Below are positions 40,406 through 59,611 of a stretch of 64,000 nt of DNA, one piece after another. The position numbers and the translations under genes are program-made. The DNA lies in the NCBI RefSeq assembly GCF_040239565.1, contig NZ_JBEHWS010000012.1, positions 1 through 64,000 on the forward strand, given 5' to 3'. The notes below the pieces were generated by a model. It ran no database searches and was not told the origin of the DNA. It worked only from the letters and a program-made list of their open reading frames with translations. Within the stretch, counting starts at the first letter, position 1, and each line of letters begins with the position of its first letter. Source of the stretch: Fulvimarina sp040239565. Lineage in GTDB: Bacteria; Pseudomonadota; Alphaproteobacteria; Rhizobiales; Rhizobiaceae.

Positions 40406-41242
40406 TTATTTCTTCCGCTGGTGGCGCGAACGCATGATGAACTTGTCGGTCGCCTTGTTCGAACGCGTCCGCTTGCCCTTGGTCGGCTTGCCCCACGGAG
40501 AGACCGGATGGCGGCCGCCCGAGGTCCGGCCTTCACCACCGCCGTGCGGATGGTCGACCGGGTTCATGACGACACCGCGAACATGCGGGCGCTTGCCGAG
40601 CCAACGCTTACGGCCAGCCTTGCCCAGGCTGATATTCGCATGGTCCGGATTGGACACCGCGCCGACCGTCGCGAAACAGGACGACGGGACGAGACGCTGC
40701 TCACCCGAATTGAGACGCAGGATCGCCATCGACGGATCGCGGCCGACCAGCTGGGCGTAAGCGCCAGCCGAACGAGCGATCTGACCGCCCTTCTCCGGCT
40801 TCATCTCGACATTGTGCACGATCGTGCCGACCGGCATCGCCGAGAGCGGCATCGCATTGCCGGGCTTCACGTCGACGCCGGACTTGCCGGAGACGACCTG
40901 ATCGCCAACACCGAGACGCTGCGGCGCGAGGATGTAGGAGACCTCGCCGTCCTCATAACGCACCAGCGCGATGAAGGCGGTGCGGTTCGGATCGTATTCG
41001 AGCCGTTCCACGGTCGCCGTCATGTCGAGCTTGCGACGCTTGAAATCGATCTTGCGGTAGGTCCGCTTGTGACCACCGCCCTGATAACGGGCCGTGATGC
41101 GGCCCGTATTGTTGCGACCGCCGCTACCCGTGAGGCCTTCGGTCAGATGCTTGACCGGTTTGCCCTTCCACAGGCCCGAGCGATCGACGATGACCAGCGT
41201 ACGCTGGCTCGACGTTGTCGGTTTGAAATTCTTCAGTGCCAT
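40406..41242 (-). CDS. rplB: 50S ribosomal protein L2
   Basis: A 278-residue protein needed for peptidyl transferase assembly. It has GGRNNTGRITARYQGGGHKR, SAGAYAQLVGRDPSMAILRL and the C-terminal RGVVMNPVDHPHGGGEGRTS, where the histidine adjoins the catalytic centre. The tail FIMRSRHQRKK is the usual end. It follows rplW. Confidence 0.99.
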   Translation of the reverse strand: MALKNFKPTTSSQRTLVIVDRSGLWKGKPVKHLTEGLTGSGGRNNTGRITARYQGGGHKRTYRKIDFKRRKLDMTATVERLEYDPNRTAFIALVRYEDGEVSYILAPQRLGVGDQVVSGKSGVDVKPGNAMPLSAMPVGTIVHNVEMKPEKGGQIARSAGAYAQLVGRDPSMAILRLNSGEQRLVPSSCFATVGAVSNPDHANISLGKAGRKRWLGKRPHVRGVVMNPVDHPHGGGEGRTSGGRHPVSPWGKPTKGKRTRSNKATDKFIMRSRHQRKK

Positions 41243-41269
41243 AATGCTGTTCCTCCGGTCCTTACGCGA

Positions 41270-41563
41270 TCAAAGACCGGTCGAGACATCGATCGACTGA
41301 CCTTCGGCCAGGGTCACGATGGCTTTCTTCTGATCGCTCTGCTTGCCAATCCGCCCGCGGAACCGCTTCACCTTGCCCTTGCGGAGCAGCGTGTTGACGG
41401 CTGTGACCTTGACTTCGAACAGAGCCTCGACGGCCGCCTTGATCTGCGGCTTGGTCGCGGTCTTCGGAACGTTGAAGACGACCTGGTTCTTCTCGGACAG
41501 AAGCGTCGACTTCTCGGTGATCACCGGCGAGGTGATAACGTCGTAGTGGCGAACGTCGCTCAT
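41270..41563 (-). CDS. rplW: 50S ribosomal protein L23
   Basis: A 97-residue protein with YDVITSPVITEKSTLLSEKN, VFNVPKTATKPQIKAAVEAL and KRFRGRIGKQSDQKKA. It docks trigger factor and SRP at the tunnel exit. Its ATG overlaps the rplD stop by 4 bases. Confidence 0.99.
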   Translation of the reverse strand: MSDVRHYDVITSPVITEKSTLLSEKNQVVFNVPKTATKPQIKAAVEALFEVKVTAVNTLLRKGKVKRFRGRIGKQSDQKKAIVTLAEGQSIDVSTGL

Positions 41564-42180
41564 TTGAAACGCTCCTCGAGAGCTTCGACAGCCGACTTCG
41601 ACAGAACGAGAGTCTGACGACGAAGGATGTCGTAAACATTGATGCCCTGAACCGGCAGGACGTCGATCTTCGCAATGTTGCGCGAGGCGCGTGCGAAGTT
41701 CTGATCGAGCTCGCTTCCACCGATGATCAGGGCGTTCTCGATACCGAGACCGGCAAAGTTCTTCACCATCGACTTGGTCTTCGCCTCGTCGGCCTTGAGC
41801 TCGTCGACGATGATCAGACCGCCGGACTTGGCCTTTGCCGAAAGCGCGTGCTTCAGCGCAAGAGCGCGAAGCTTCTTCGGCAGATCGATAGCATGGCTAC
41901 GCGGCGTCGGGCCGTGAGCGATACCACCACCGCGGAACTGCGGAGCCTTTGCCGTCGAGTGACGGGCGCGGCCCGTACCCTTCTGGCGGTACATCTTGGC
42001 ACCGGTGCGCGCGACATCGGAGCGGCCGAGCGTCGAATGAGTGCCCTGCTGGCGCTTGGCGAGCTGATAGCGCACCATGCGATGCAGGATGTCCTGACGC
42101 GGGTCGAGACCGAAGATCGCCTCGGACAGGGTGACGGTGCCTGCGTCGGCGCCGTCGAGTTTCTTGATCGTGACGTCCAT
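41560..42180 (-). CDS. rplD: 50S ribosomal protein L4
   Basis: A 206-residue protein with HRMVRYQLAKRQQGTHSTLG, the tunnel loop KMYRQKGTGRARHSTAKAPQ and RGGGIAHGPTPRSHAIDLPK. In E. coli L4 represses its own S10 operon by attenuation; I cannot show that here. It overlaps rplC by one base and rplW by four. Confidence 0.99.
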   Translation of the reverse strand: MDVTIKKLDGADAGTVTLSEAIFGLDPRQDILHRMVRYQLAKRQQGTHSTLGRSDVARTGAKMYRQKGTGRARHSTAKAPQFRGGGIAHGPTPRSHAIDLPKKLRALALKHALSAKAKSGGLIIVDELKADEAKTKSMVKNFAGLGIENALIIGGSELDQNFARASRNIAKIDVLPVQGINVYDILRRQTLVLSKSAVEALEERFK

Positions 42181-42905
42181 TATTCCGCTCCCTCAGCGGC
42201 GGCCGCTTCTTCGTTGGCACCGTTGGAGCCGGCGCCACGCAGGGCGGCAGGCTTCGGCGCGTTGTCAGGCAGCGAGGCCTTGACGGCGTCGCGGATTTCG
42301 ATCCAGCCGCCCTTGGAGCCCGGAACCGCACCGCGAACCAGGATCAGACCCTTCTCGGCGTCGGTGCGCACGATCTGAAGGTTCTGCGTGGTCACGCGCT
42401 CTTGGCCCATATGGCCAGCCATCTTCTTGCCCTTGAACACCTTGCCAGGGTCCTGGTTCTGACCGGTCGAACCGTGAGCACGGTGCGAGACCGAAACGCC
42501 GTGGGTGGCACGCATGCCGCCGAAGTTGTGGCGCTTCATGGCACCGGCAAAGCCTTTACCGATCGATGTACCCGTCACGTCGACCATCTGGCCTTCGACA
42601 AAATGATCGGCGGTGATCTCGGCACCGATGTCGATCATGTTGTCTTCCGTGACGCGAAACTCGACGAGCTTGCGCTTCGGCTCGACCTTGGCCTGCGCGA
42701 AGACGCCGCGCATGGCCTTGGAGGTGTTCTTCACCTTGGCGAGGCCAGCCCCGACCTGAACAGCGGTGTAGCCGTTCTTGTCATGGGTCCGCTGACCGAC
42801 GACCTGCAGGTTCTCGACCTTCAGGACGGTGACCGGGACATGTTCTCCAGCATCCGTGTAGATGCGGGTCATCCCGACCTTCTGAGCGATCACTCCTGAA
42901 CGCAT
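42180..42905 (-). CDS. rplC: 50S ribosomal protein L3
   Basis: A 241-residue protein starting MRSGVIAQKVGMTRIYTDAG (ATG 42905), with GKGFAGAMKRHNFGGMRATHGVS-type sequence in the central loop near the peptidyl-transferase centre, and VFKGKKMAGHMGQERVTTQN. It has an acidic/Ala-rich C-terminal extension. A frame to 42950 is not conserved. It lies after rpsJ. Confidence 0.98.
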   Translation of the reverse strand: MRSGVIAQKVGMTRIYTDAGEHVPVTVLKVENLQVVGQRTHDKNGYTAVQVGAGLAKVKNTSKAMRGVFAQAKVEPKRKLVEFRVTEDNMIDIGAEITADHFVEGQMVDVTGTSIGKGFAGAMKRHNFGGMRATHGVSVSHRAHGSTGQNQDPGKVFKGKKMAGHMGQERVTTQNLQIVRTDAEKGLILVRGAVPGSKGGWIEIRDAVKASLPDNAPKPAALRGAGSNGANEEAAAAEGAE

Positions 42906-42930
42906 GGGTCTCATTCCTTCCCCGCTCGAA

Positions 42931-43239
42931 TCAGAGCTTGATCTCGACATCGACGCCGGCGGCGAGGTCGAGCTTCATCAAAGCATCGACCGTCTGCGGC
43001 GTCGGGTCGACGATGTCGAGCAGACGCTTGTGGGTACGCATCTCGAACTGTTCGCGCGACTTCTTGTCGATGTGCGGCGACCGGTTCACGGTAAATTTCT
43101 CGATCCGCGTCGGAAGCGGGATCGGTCCGCGAACGTTCGCACCAGTCCGCTTGGCGGTCGAGACGATCTCGCGCGTAGAAGCGTCGAGAACCCGGTGATC
43201 GAACGCCTTGAGGCGGATGCGGATATTCTGGCCGTTCAT
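42931..43239 (-). CDS. rpsJ: 30S ribosomal protein S10
   Basis: A 102-residue protein with MNGQNIRIRLKAFDHRVLDA, GPIPLPTRIEKFTVNRSPHI and EMRTHKRLLDIVDPTPQTVD. It also acts in NusB-dependent antitermination. It is the first gene of the S10 operon; a 116-base gap separates it from the terminator after tuf, so the operon promoter would need to lie in or above that region. Confidence 0.99.
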   Translation of the reverse strand: MNGQNIRIRLKAFDHRVLDASTREIVSTAKRTGANVRGPIPLPTRIEKFTVNRSPHIDKKSREQFEMRTHKRLLDIVDPTPQTVDALMKLDLAAGVDVEIKL

Positions 43240-43355
43240 TTCATTCGTCCTCTGTCGGAGCCTTCCGGTCCACCGGCGCTTTCCGAACGTTTTGTCTTCT
43301 TGTCAGCCATTCGAATGGCGGCTCTGCCGCCTGCCTTCCGTTGCCGAAGGCCAAG

Positions 43356-43386
43356 AAAAAACGCGCCCCGCTAAGGCCGGGGCGCG
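43356..43386 (-). terminator. Rho-independent terminator after tuf
   Basis: CGCGCCCCG pairs with CGGGGCGCG (9 bp) around GCCTTAG on the minus strand, followed by TTTTTT. It separates tuf from the S10 operon. Confidence 0.9.
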
Positions 43387-43403
43387 CCCAACTACATTCG
43401 CCT

Positions 43404-44579
43404 TTACTCGACGATGCTCGCGACGATGCCTGCGCCGACGGTGCGGCCGCCTTCGCGGATCGCGAAGCGCAGCTTTTCTTCCATCGCGATCGGAACGATC
43501 AGCGTGACGTCCATCGTCACGTTGTCGCCCGGCATCACCATCTCGGTGCCTTCAGGCAGCGTGCACACACCCGTCACATCCGTCGTGCGGAAGTAGAACT
43601 GCGGACGGTAGTTTGTGAAGAACGGCGTATGACGGCCACCCTCGTCCTTGGTGAGGATGTAGGCCTCGGCCTTGAACTTCGTGTGCGGCTTCACCGAACC
43701 CGGCTTGCACAGAACCTGACCACGCTCGACGCCCTCACGGTCGATACCGCGGATGAGAGCACCGATGTTGTCGCCAGCCTGGCCCTGATCGAGCAGCTTG
43801 CGGAACATCTCGACGCCGGTCACCGTCGTCTTGCGCGTGTCCTTGATGCCGACGATCTCGACTTCCTCGCCGACCTTCACGACACCGCGCTCGACGCGGC
43901 CCGTCACAACCGTGCCGCGGCCCGAGATCGAGAACACGTCCTCGATCGGCATCAGGAACGGCTGGTCGATCGGACGCGCAGGCGTCGGGATGTAGGCGTC
44001 GACCTCCTTCATCAGCTCGCGAACCGCGTTCTCGCCGATCTCCTTGTTGGAGTCCTCGAGCGCCGCAAGAGCCGAACCCTTGACGATCGGAATGTCGTCG
44101 CCCGGGAATTCGTAGGACGACAGAAGCTCGCGAACCTCGAGCTCGACCAGCTCCAGAAGCTCCTCGTCGTCGACCTGGTCGACCTTGTTGAGGAAGACCA
44201 CGATCGCCGGAACGCCGACCTGGCGGGCGAGAAGGATGTGCTCGCGGGTCTGCGGCATCGGGCCGTCGGCCGCCGAGCAGACGAGGATCGCGCCGTCCAT
44301 CTGGGCAGCGCCCGTGATCATGTTCTTCACGTAGTCGGCGTGGCCCGGGCAGTCGACGTGGGCATAGTGACGGCTCTCCGTCTCATACTCCACGTGCGCC
44401 GTCGAGATCGTGATGCCGCGCGCCTTCTCCTCGGGAGCCGCGTCGATCTGGTCATAGGCGCGGTAGTCGCCGAAGTACTTCGTGATCGCTGCCGTCAGGG
44501 ACGTCTTGCCATGGTCAACGTGACCAATCGTGCCGATGTTAACATGCGGCTTGTTGCGCTCGAATTTGCTCTTGGCCAT
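43404..44579 (-). CDS. tuf: Elongation factor Tu
   Basis: A 391-residue GTPase that delivers aminoacyl-tRNA. G motifs are GHVDHGKTSLTAAI (P-loop), DCPGHADYVKNMI (G3) and FLNKVDQVDDEEL (G4). Domains 2 and 3 follow, ending RTVGAGIVASIVE. It is the last gene of rpsL-rpsG-fusA-tuf and has its own terminator. Rhizobiales usually carry a second, near-identical tuf elsewhere. Confidence 0.99.
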   Translation of the reverse strand: MAKSKFERNKPHVNIGTIGHVDHGKTSLTAAITKYFGDYRAYDQIDAAPEEKARGITISTAHVEYETESRHYAHVDCPGHADYVKNMITGAAQMDGAILVCSAADGPMPQTREHILLARQVGVPAIVVFLNKVDQVDDEELLELVELEVRELLSSYEFPGDDIPIVKGSALAALEDSNKEIGENAVRELMKEVDAYIPTPARPIDQPFLMPIEDVFSISGRGTVVTGRVERGVVKVGEEVEIVGIKDTRKTTVTGVEMFRKLLDQGQAGDNIGALIRGIDREGVERGQVLCKPGSVKPHTKFKAEAYILTKDEGGRHTPFFTNYRPQFYFRTTDVTGVCTLPEGTEMVMPGDNVTMDVTLIVPIAMEEKLRFAIREGGRTVGAGIVASIVE

Positions 44580-44637
44580 CCTGGCACTCCATTCACTTAA
44601 TGAGTTGGCTCGTCAGAGCCGGATTAGTTTCGCGAGA

Positions 44638-46728
<2,091 letters not shown>

Positions 46729-46758
46729 AGGGCTCGTCTCTCGAATTCGAAGCGAAAT

Positions 46759-47229
46759 TTACCAGCGGTAATGCGAGAAGGCGCGGTTGGCATCGGCCAT
46801 GCGATGCGTATCTTCGCGCTTCTTCACGGCGGTGCCGCGGTTGTTTGCGGCGTCCATCAGCTCGCCCGACAAACGATCGACCATGGTGGTCTCGTTGCGG
46901 TTGCGGGCAGCCGTGATCAGCCAGCGGATTGCGAGGGCCTGACGGCGCTCGGGGCGAACGTCGACAGGTACCTGGTAGGTCGCACCACCAACGCGGCGCG
47001 AACGGACTTCCACGTGCGGCGCGATGTTCTCGAGCGCCTGATGGAAGATTGCGACCGGCTCCTGCCGGGTCTTTTCCTCGACCGTGTCGAAAGCGCCATA
47101 GACGATGCGCTCGGCAGTCGACTTCTTGCCGTGGTACATGACGGCGTTCATGAACTTGGACACGACGAGATCGCCGAACTTCGGGTCCGGATTGATCTCT
47201 CTCTTTTCGGCGCTATGGCGACGGGACAT
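46759..47229 (-). CDS. rpsG: 30S ribosomal protein S7
   Basis: A 156-residue head protein with MSRRHSAEKREINPDPKFGD, VSKFMNAVMYHGKKSTAERI and QVPVDVRPERRQALAIRWLI. In E. coli S7 represses the str operon. It follows rpsL after 33 bases. Confidence 0.99.
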   Translation of the reverse strand: MSRRHSAEKREINPDPKFGDLVVSKFMNAVMYHGKKSTAERIVYGAFDTVEEKTRQEPVAIFHQALENIAPHVEVRSRRVGGATYQVPVDVRPERRQALAIRWLITAARNRNETTMVDRLSGELMDAANNRGTAVKKREDTHRMADANRAFSHYRW

Positions 47230-47262
47230 TTACGGGCTCTTCGTCTTGTTCTGTTGCGCGAA

Positions 47263-47634
47263 TTATTTCGGACGCTTCGCGCCGTACTTGGAGCGGCGCT
47301 GCTTGCGGTTCTTGACGCCCTGGGTATCCAGAACACCGCGAATGATGTGGTAGCGAACGCCCGGCAAGTCCTTCACGCGTCCGCCGCGGATCATGACGAC
47401 CGAGTGCTCCTGAAGGTTATGACCTTCGCCCGGGATATAGCCAATGACTTCATATCCGTTCACGAGGCGCACCTTGGCGACCTTACGAAGCGCCGAGTTC
47501 GGCTTCTTCGGGGTCGTGGTGTAGACGCGGGTGCAAACGCCGCGCTTCTGCGGGTTGGCTTCGAGCGCCGGCACCGTGTTTCGCTCGGCAGGCCGAATGC
47601 GCGGCTTGCGGATCAGCTGGTTGATGGTCGGCAT
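47263..47634 (-). CDS. rpsL: 30S ribosomal protein S12
   Basis: A 123-residue decoding-centre protein with MPTINQLIRKPRIRPAERNT, TTPKKPNSALRKVAKVRL and VVMIRGGRVKDLPGVRYHII. Lys residues at the positions that give streptomycin resistance when changed (in KKPNS and in GRVKDLPG) are wild type. It opens the str operon. The 665-base gap before it is described separately. Confidence 0.99.
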   Translation of the reverse strand: MPTINQLIRKPRIRPAERNTVPALEANPQKRGVCTRVYTTTPKKPNSALRKVAKVRLVNGYEVIGYIPGEGHNLQEHSVVMIRGGRVKDLPGVRYHIIRGVLDTQGVKNRKQRRSKYGAKRPK

Positions 47635-48299
47635 TTGGGCCTTCCCCTTAACTCTTTCCTCGTTCCCTCACCGGAACGAACCAAATCCTGTGCGGCCGAC
47701 GAGAATCGATCCGAGTCGGCCGATCCATCGTCATGCGCGAAACCGAGCGGCCCGTTTCCCGAAAAAATCAGGAAGGCGCTCGGTCGAAAACCAGAGGATC
47801 GCATCTCGTAAAAGAAACGATCATGTACCAGAGATTTTCGTCTCGTTGATCAAACCTTGTTTGAGGCGCTCATGGCTCCCGGACGTGGCGTCCAAGGGAA
47901 GATTCGGCCTCACATCGGCTTGGTTGCGGGCTACTTAACGATTCCCACCCTTTGCGTCAACCCACCGATGGCGGCCTTTCGCAAAGGCGAAGTGCGGATT
48001 TCGCAGGTCTGCCAGACTTTATCGACACATCGGACCAGTTCAACGCCTATCGCCCACAATAGAGACTTTGTACGACATCGCAATAAACGCTGGTAGGCGT
48101 CTGATATCATTGCTCTTATCGACAGAAGTCCTTACCACATCCGCCATGATCTGACGTTCGAAGAAACACCTCGTCGTACTGTCGAAGCGACCGCAGAGTG
48201 CGGCCATTCTATCCCGTCTGAATATTCGTCGTTCCAAGAAAAAGGCCGCCCCGAGGGACGGCCTTTTCCAAGTCTTACAATGCCTAATCGAGGCGCGGC
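47635..48299. other. Long spacer between rpoC and rpsL
   Basis: The 665-base gap holds the rpoC terminator (48239-48267) and, further on, about 600 bases with no gene I can support. The open frames there (for example 48040-48237 on the minus strand and 47857-48096 on the plus strand) have no recognisable domain. The str operon promoter is expected in the part nearest 47635, but I cannot place it. Confidence 0.6.
48239..48267 (-). terminator. Rho-independent terminator after rpoC
   Basis: On the minus strand AAGGCCGTCCC pairs with GGGGCGGCCTT around a short TC-rich loop, followed by TTTC. It lies 33 bases past the rpoC stop. Confidence 0.85.
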
Positions 48300-52496
<4,197 letters not shown>

Positions 52497-52573
52497 GCTC
52501 TGTCTCCTTCAAGGCTTTCGCCTTCTGAGAGCGGACCGCAGCTGCGACCGCTGAAAATTCACCGATACTCGAA

Positions 52574-52631
52574 CGCTGGCGTCTTCAAGCCTCTTGAAAA
52601 CGCCAGCGGCTTGGCCGGTCGAAAACCGGCC
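52574..52631 (-). other. Two hairpins between rpoB and rpoC
   Basis: CGCTGGCGTCTTCAA (52574-52588) pairs with TTGAAAACGCCAGCG (52594-52608) with one mismatch, and GGCCGGT (52613-52619) pairs with ACCGGCC (52625-52631). Neither is followed by a T run on the transcribed strand, so they are not terminators. They are candidates for RNase III or RNase E processing that balances rpoB and rpoC mRNA. Confidence 0.55.
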
Positions 52632-52648
52632 TTTCGTATCGCGCGGCC

Positions 52649-56791
<4,143 letters not shown>

Positions 56792-57112
56792 CGTCGCTCC
56801 TCTCGTAACATATCGCCCTTGACCAGAGGGCTTTCAATTGCATCTCCCGTCGAAGGGAGAGACCCGCGCGCCGGCAAATCGCGCGGGGCAAACGTCAAGG
56901 CGAACCTCAATGCGCCCGAGGTTCCCGCGTTTCCTCACGGCTCATCGAAGAGACGTCAGGAAACGCGCCTGGAGCCCTGTATCGCCGGACCTTCACCCAC
57001 GTTCGAAGCGCGCGACTTTCGCGAAACCTCTTTTCAGCACGGAAGGCGGAACGGCATTTTGCCGTCCCGCCCACGTTGAAACGCGATTGTTTCAGCGCGG
57101 CAAGAGCCGCAC
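56792..57112 (-). other. rplL-rpoB spacer with an attenuator-like hairpin
   Basis: The 321-base gap has no gene. A hairpin at 57045-57071 (GGCGGAACGGC against GCCGTCCCGCC, 10 of 11 paired, loop ATTTT) starts 42 bases past the rplL stop. No strong T run follows on the transcribed strand. In E. coli this position holds a partial terminator and an RNase III site that lower rpoB relative to rplJL; the same role is inferred here. Confidence 0.6.
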
Positions 57113-57490
57113 TTACTTGAGCTCGACCTTGGCACCAGCCTTTTCGAGCTGTTCCTTGATCTTGTTGGCCTCGTCCTTGTCGACGCCTTCCTTGATCGGC
57201 TTCGGCGCGTTGTCGACGAGATCCTTCGCCTCTTTCAGGCCGAGACCCGTAAGGGCACGGACTTCCTTGATGACGTTGATCTTCGAAGAGCCGGCGTCCG
57301 CGAGAACGACCGTGAACTCGGTCTGCTCTTCTTCGGCTTCGGCAGCAGCACCACCAGCAGCGGCACCGGCAACGGCGACCGGAGCAGCGGCGGAGACGCC
57401 CCACTTTTCTTCGAGCATCTTCGACAGCTCAGCCGCCTCGAGGACGGTCAGGGCCGACAGGTCTTCAACGATCTTGGCGAGATCAGCCAT
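57113..57490 (-). CDS. rplL: 50S ribosomal protein L7/L12
   Basis: A 125-residue stalk protein with MADLAKIVEDLSALTVLEAA at the dimerisation end, an Ala/Gly-rich hinge (about residues 33-50), and the C-terminal VNVIKEVRALTGLGLKEAKD-type domain that recruits EF-Tu and EF-G. It follows rplJ after 54 bases. Confidence 0.99.
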   Translation of the reverse strand: MADLAKIVEDLSALTVLEAAELSKMLEEKWGVSAAAPVAVAGAAAGGAAAEAEEEQTEFTVVLADAGSSKINVIKEVRALTGLGLKEAKDLVDNAPKPIKEGVDKDEANKIKEQLEKAGAKVELK

Positions 57491-57544
57491 GTTTCTTTTC
57501 CTTTACGATTCGAACTTGAGTTGGAGCAGCGAGGAACCTGAACC

Positions 57545-58063
57545 TCACGCCGCTTCGTCCTTCGTGGCATACGCATTGAGAACCCGGGCGAGCTGGCCCG
57601 CCGGGGCCTGAACGACGCCTGCGATACGGGTAGCCGGGGTCTGGATCATACCCACAAGCTTGCCGCGCAGTTCGTCCAGCGACGGCAGGTCGGCCAAAGC
57701 CTTCACACCGTTCGCATCGAGCGTGGTGGCACCCAACGCGCCGCCGAGAATCACGAGCTTGTCGTTCTTCTTGGCGAAATCGTTGGAAACCTTGGCCGCC
57801 GCGACCGGATCGCTCGAATAAGCGATCAGCGTCTGGCCCTCGAACAAGTTCGAGATGCCTTCGGCGTCCGTGCCCTGAAGAGCGATCTTGGCAAGGCGGT
57901 TCTTCGCGACTTTGACCGTCCCTCCGGCCGCGCGCATCTGTGAACGAAGATCGTTCATGTTCGCGACCGTGAGACCGGCATAGTGGGCCACGACAACGAC
58001 GCCAGCGTCCTGGAACGACTGGTTGAGCTGCGTGACGAATTCGCGCTTTTCCGCTCTTTCCAC
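57545..58063 (-). CDS. rplJ: 50S ribosomal protein L10
   Basis: The 172-residue stalk-base protein starts at GTG (58063) after AGGAGAGAGGCA, giving VERAEKREFVTQLNQSFQDA. It contains VAHYAGLTVANMNDLRSQMR and the L7/L12-binding C-terminal helix. The frame to 58231 is open but not conserved. A 400-base leader precedes it; in many bacteria L10 binds that leader to control its own operon. Confidence 0.98.
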   Translation of the reverse strand: MERAEKREFVTQLNQSFQDAGVVVVAHYAGLTVANMNDLRSQMRAAGGTVKVAKNRLAKIALQGTDAEGISNLFEGQTLIAYSSDPVAAAKVSNDFAKKNDKLVILGGALGATTLDANGVKALADLPSLDELRGKLVGMIQTPATRIAGVVQAPAGQLARVLNAYATKDEAA

Positions 58064-58464
58064 TGCCTCTCTCCTGTTTGGCTTCAGGTCTTCATGCGAA
58101 GATTCCGAAAGCCGGTTGCCATACGCACCGCTTGCAAAGGCTGGACCTTCGAAGCCGTGCTCGGAGATCCTGTCCCCTTGCTTCGGACCACCGTGACATT
58201 CCGAATGGAACCGGCAGCCGGCGCAAGGCATTCAGAGGTTCGAACCGAAGCTGCAGGACCTTGCGGCCCTGAAAAATTCGGACATCACCCCGTCTCATGA
58301 AGGCTATCTGACGATTATGGGCACCCCGGAGGGGCCCGCCTCACAGTCTCGGACAGGCATTAAGGAGGCGATCGAAACCACCTCCCCTTGTCATCCGGGT
58401 CGCCCCGGAATTCGTTGTGACGGGTGAGCACCGCATATGGGCGCGAAATTCACCCGCTTAAAGA
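58064..58464 (-). promoter_or_regulatory. rplJ leader between rplA and rplJ
   Basis: The 401-base spacer between the rplA stop and the rplJ GTG holds no gene. Two hairpins are visible: GGAGGCG (58364-58370) against CACCTCC (58379-58385), and GGGCACCCC (58319-58327) against GGGGCCC (58331-58337). The position and length fit the known rplJ leader that L10 binds, and would also house the rplJ promoter; a specific L10-binding fold is not shown. Confidence 0.5.
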
Positions 58465-59178
58465 TCAGGCGCTCGCCGGGGCCGACATGGTCGACGGATC
58501 GACCTTCACGCCCGGACCCATGGTCGAGGTGAGAGCGATGCGCTTCACGTAGTTACCCTTGGCACCCGAGGGCTTGGCCTTATTCACCGCATCCGCGAAG
58601 GCGCGAATGTTCTCGGTGATCTTGTCGGCACCGAAGCTCGCCTTGCCAACGCCGGCATGAACGATACCGGCTTTCTCCACGCGGAACTCCACGGCACCGC
58701 CCTTGGATGCCTTGACGGCGGCCGTAACGTCCGGTGTCACGGTTCCGACGCGCGGGTTCGGCATCAGGCCGCGGGGACCAAGCACCTTACCGAGACGACC
58801 GACGAGGGCCATCATATCTGGCGTCGCGATCGCACGATCGAAATCGATCTGACCGCCCTGGACCTGCTCGACGAGGTCTTCCGCGCCGACGATATCGGCA
58901 CCGGCTGCCTTCGCCTCTTCAGCCTTGTCACCACGGGCGAAGACAGCGACGCGAACGTCGCGGCCCGTGCCGTTCGGCAGGTTGACGACGCCGCGAACCA
59001 TCTGGTCCGCGTGGCGCGGATCGACGCCGAGATTGATCGCGATCTCGACCGTTTCGTCGAACTTGGTGTTCGACGCACGATCCTTGATCATGCCGACGGC
59101 CTCTTCGAGACCGTAGAGCTTGGTGCGGTCGATGCCCTCGCGGGCTGCGCGGATGCGCTTTCCTTGCTTCTTGGCCAT
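58465..59178 (-). CDS. rplA: 50S ribosomal protein L1
   Basis: A 237-residue protein of the L1 stalk with KRIRAAREGIDRTKLYGLEE, VEIAINLGVDPRHADQMVRG, GRLGKVLGPRGLMPNPRVGT and IALTSTMGPGVKVDPSTMSA. L1 represses its own rplKA mRNA in E. coli. It is 4 bases after rplK's stop on the minus strand. Confidence 0.99.
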   Translation of the reverse strand: MAKKQGKRIRAAREGIDRTKLYGLEEAVGMIKDRASNTKFDETVEIAINLGVDPRHADQMVRGVVNLPNGTGRDVRVAVFARGDKAEEAKAAGADIVGAEDLVEQVQGGQIDFDRAIATPDMMALVGRLGKVLGPRGLMPNPRVGTVTPDVTAAVKASKGGAVEFRVEKAGIVHAGVGKASFGADKITENIRAFADAVNKAKPSGAKGNYVKRIALTSTMGPGVKVDPSTMSAPASA

Positions 59179-59182
59179 CGTA

Positions 59183-59611
59183 TTAACCCGTCACCTCGAG
59201 ACCCATGGACCGCGCCGAACCCTCGACCATCGCCATTGCGGCGTCGACGTCGTTCGCGTTCAGGTCCTGCAACTTCTTCTCAGCAATCTCGCGCACCTGA
59301 TCGCGCGTGATCTTGCCGGCGCTTTCCTTGCCCGGGAGCTTGGAGCCGCTCTTCAGATTCGCTGCCTTCTTGAGGAAGTAGCTGACCGGAGGGGTCTTCA
59401 TCGCGAAGGTGAAGGACTTGTCCTGGTAGTAAGTGATGACCACCGGGATCGGGGAGCCCTTTTCCTGCTCCTGGGTCTGCGCGTTGAACGACTTGCAGAA
59501 CTCCATGATATTGATACCACGCTGACCGAGCGCCGGACCGATCGGCGGCGACGGGGTCGCCGAACCGGCCGGGACCTGCAGCTTCAGCTGGCCCGCAACT
59601 TTCTTAGCCAT
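59183..59611 (-). CDS. rplK: 50S ribosomal protein L11
   Basis: A 142-residue protein with MAKKVAGQLKLQVPAGSATP, SPPIGPALGQRGINIMEFCK and the C-terminal RNA-binding domain TRDQVREIAEKKLQDLNAND. It forms the thiostrepton-binding region of the stalk base and triggers RelA. The Pro-rich N-terminal loop is wild type. It starts the rplKA unit after nusG. Confidence 0.99.
   Translation of the reverse strand: MAKKVAGQLKLQVPAGSATPSPPIGPALGQRGINIMEFCKSFNAQTQEQEKGSPIPVVITYYQDKSFTFAMKTPPVSYFLKKAANLKSGSKLPGKESAGKITRDQVREIAEKKLQDLNANDVDAAMAMVEGSARSMGLEVTG

Noticed and set aside
48040..48237. A short minus-strand frame upstream of the rpoC terminator
   Set aside because: It has no ribosome site, no domain and no conserved neighbours.
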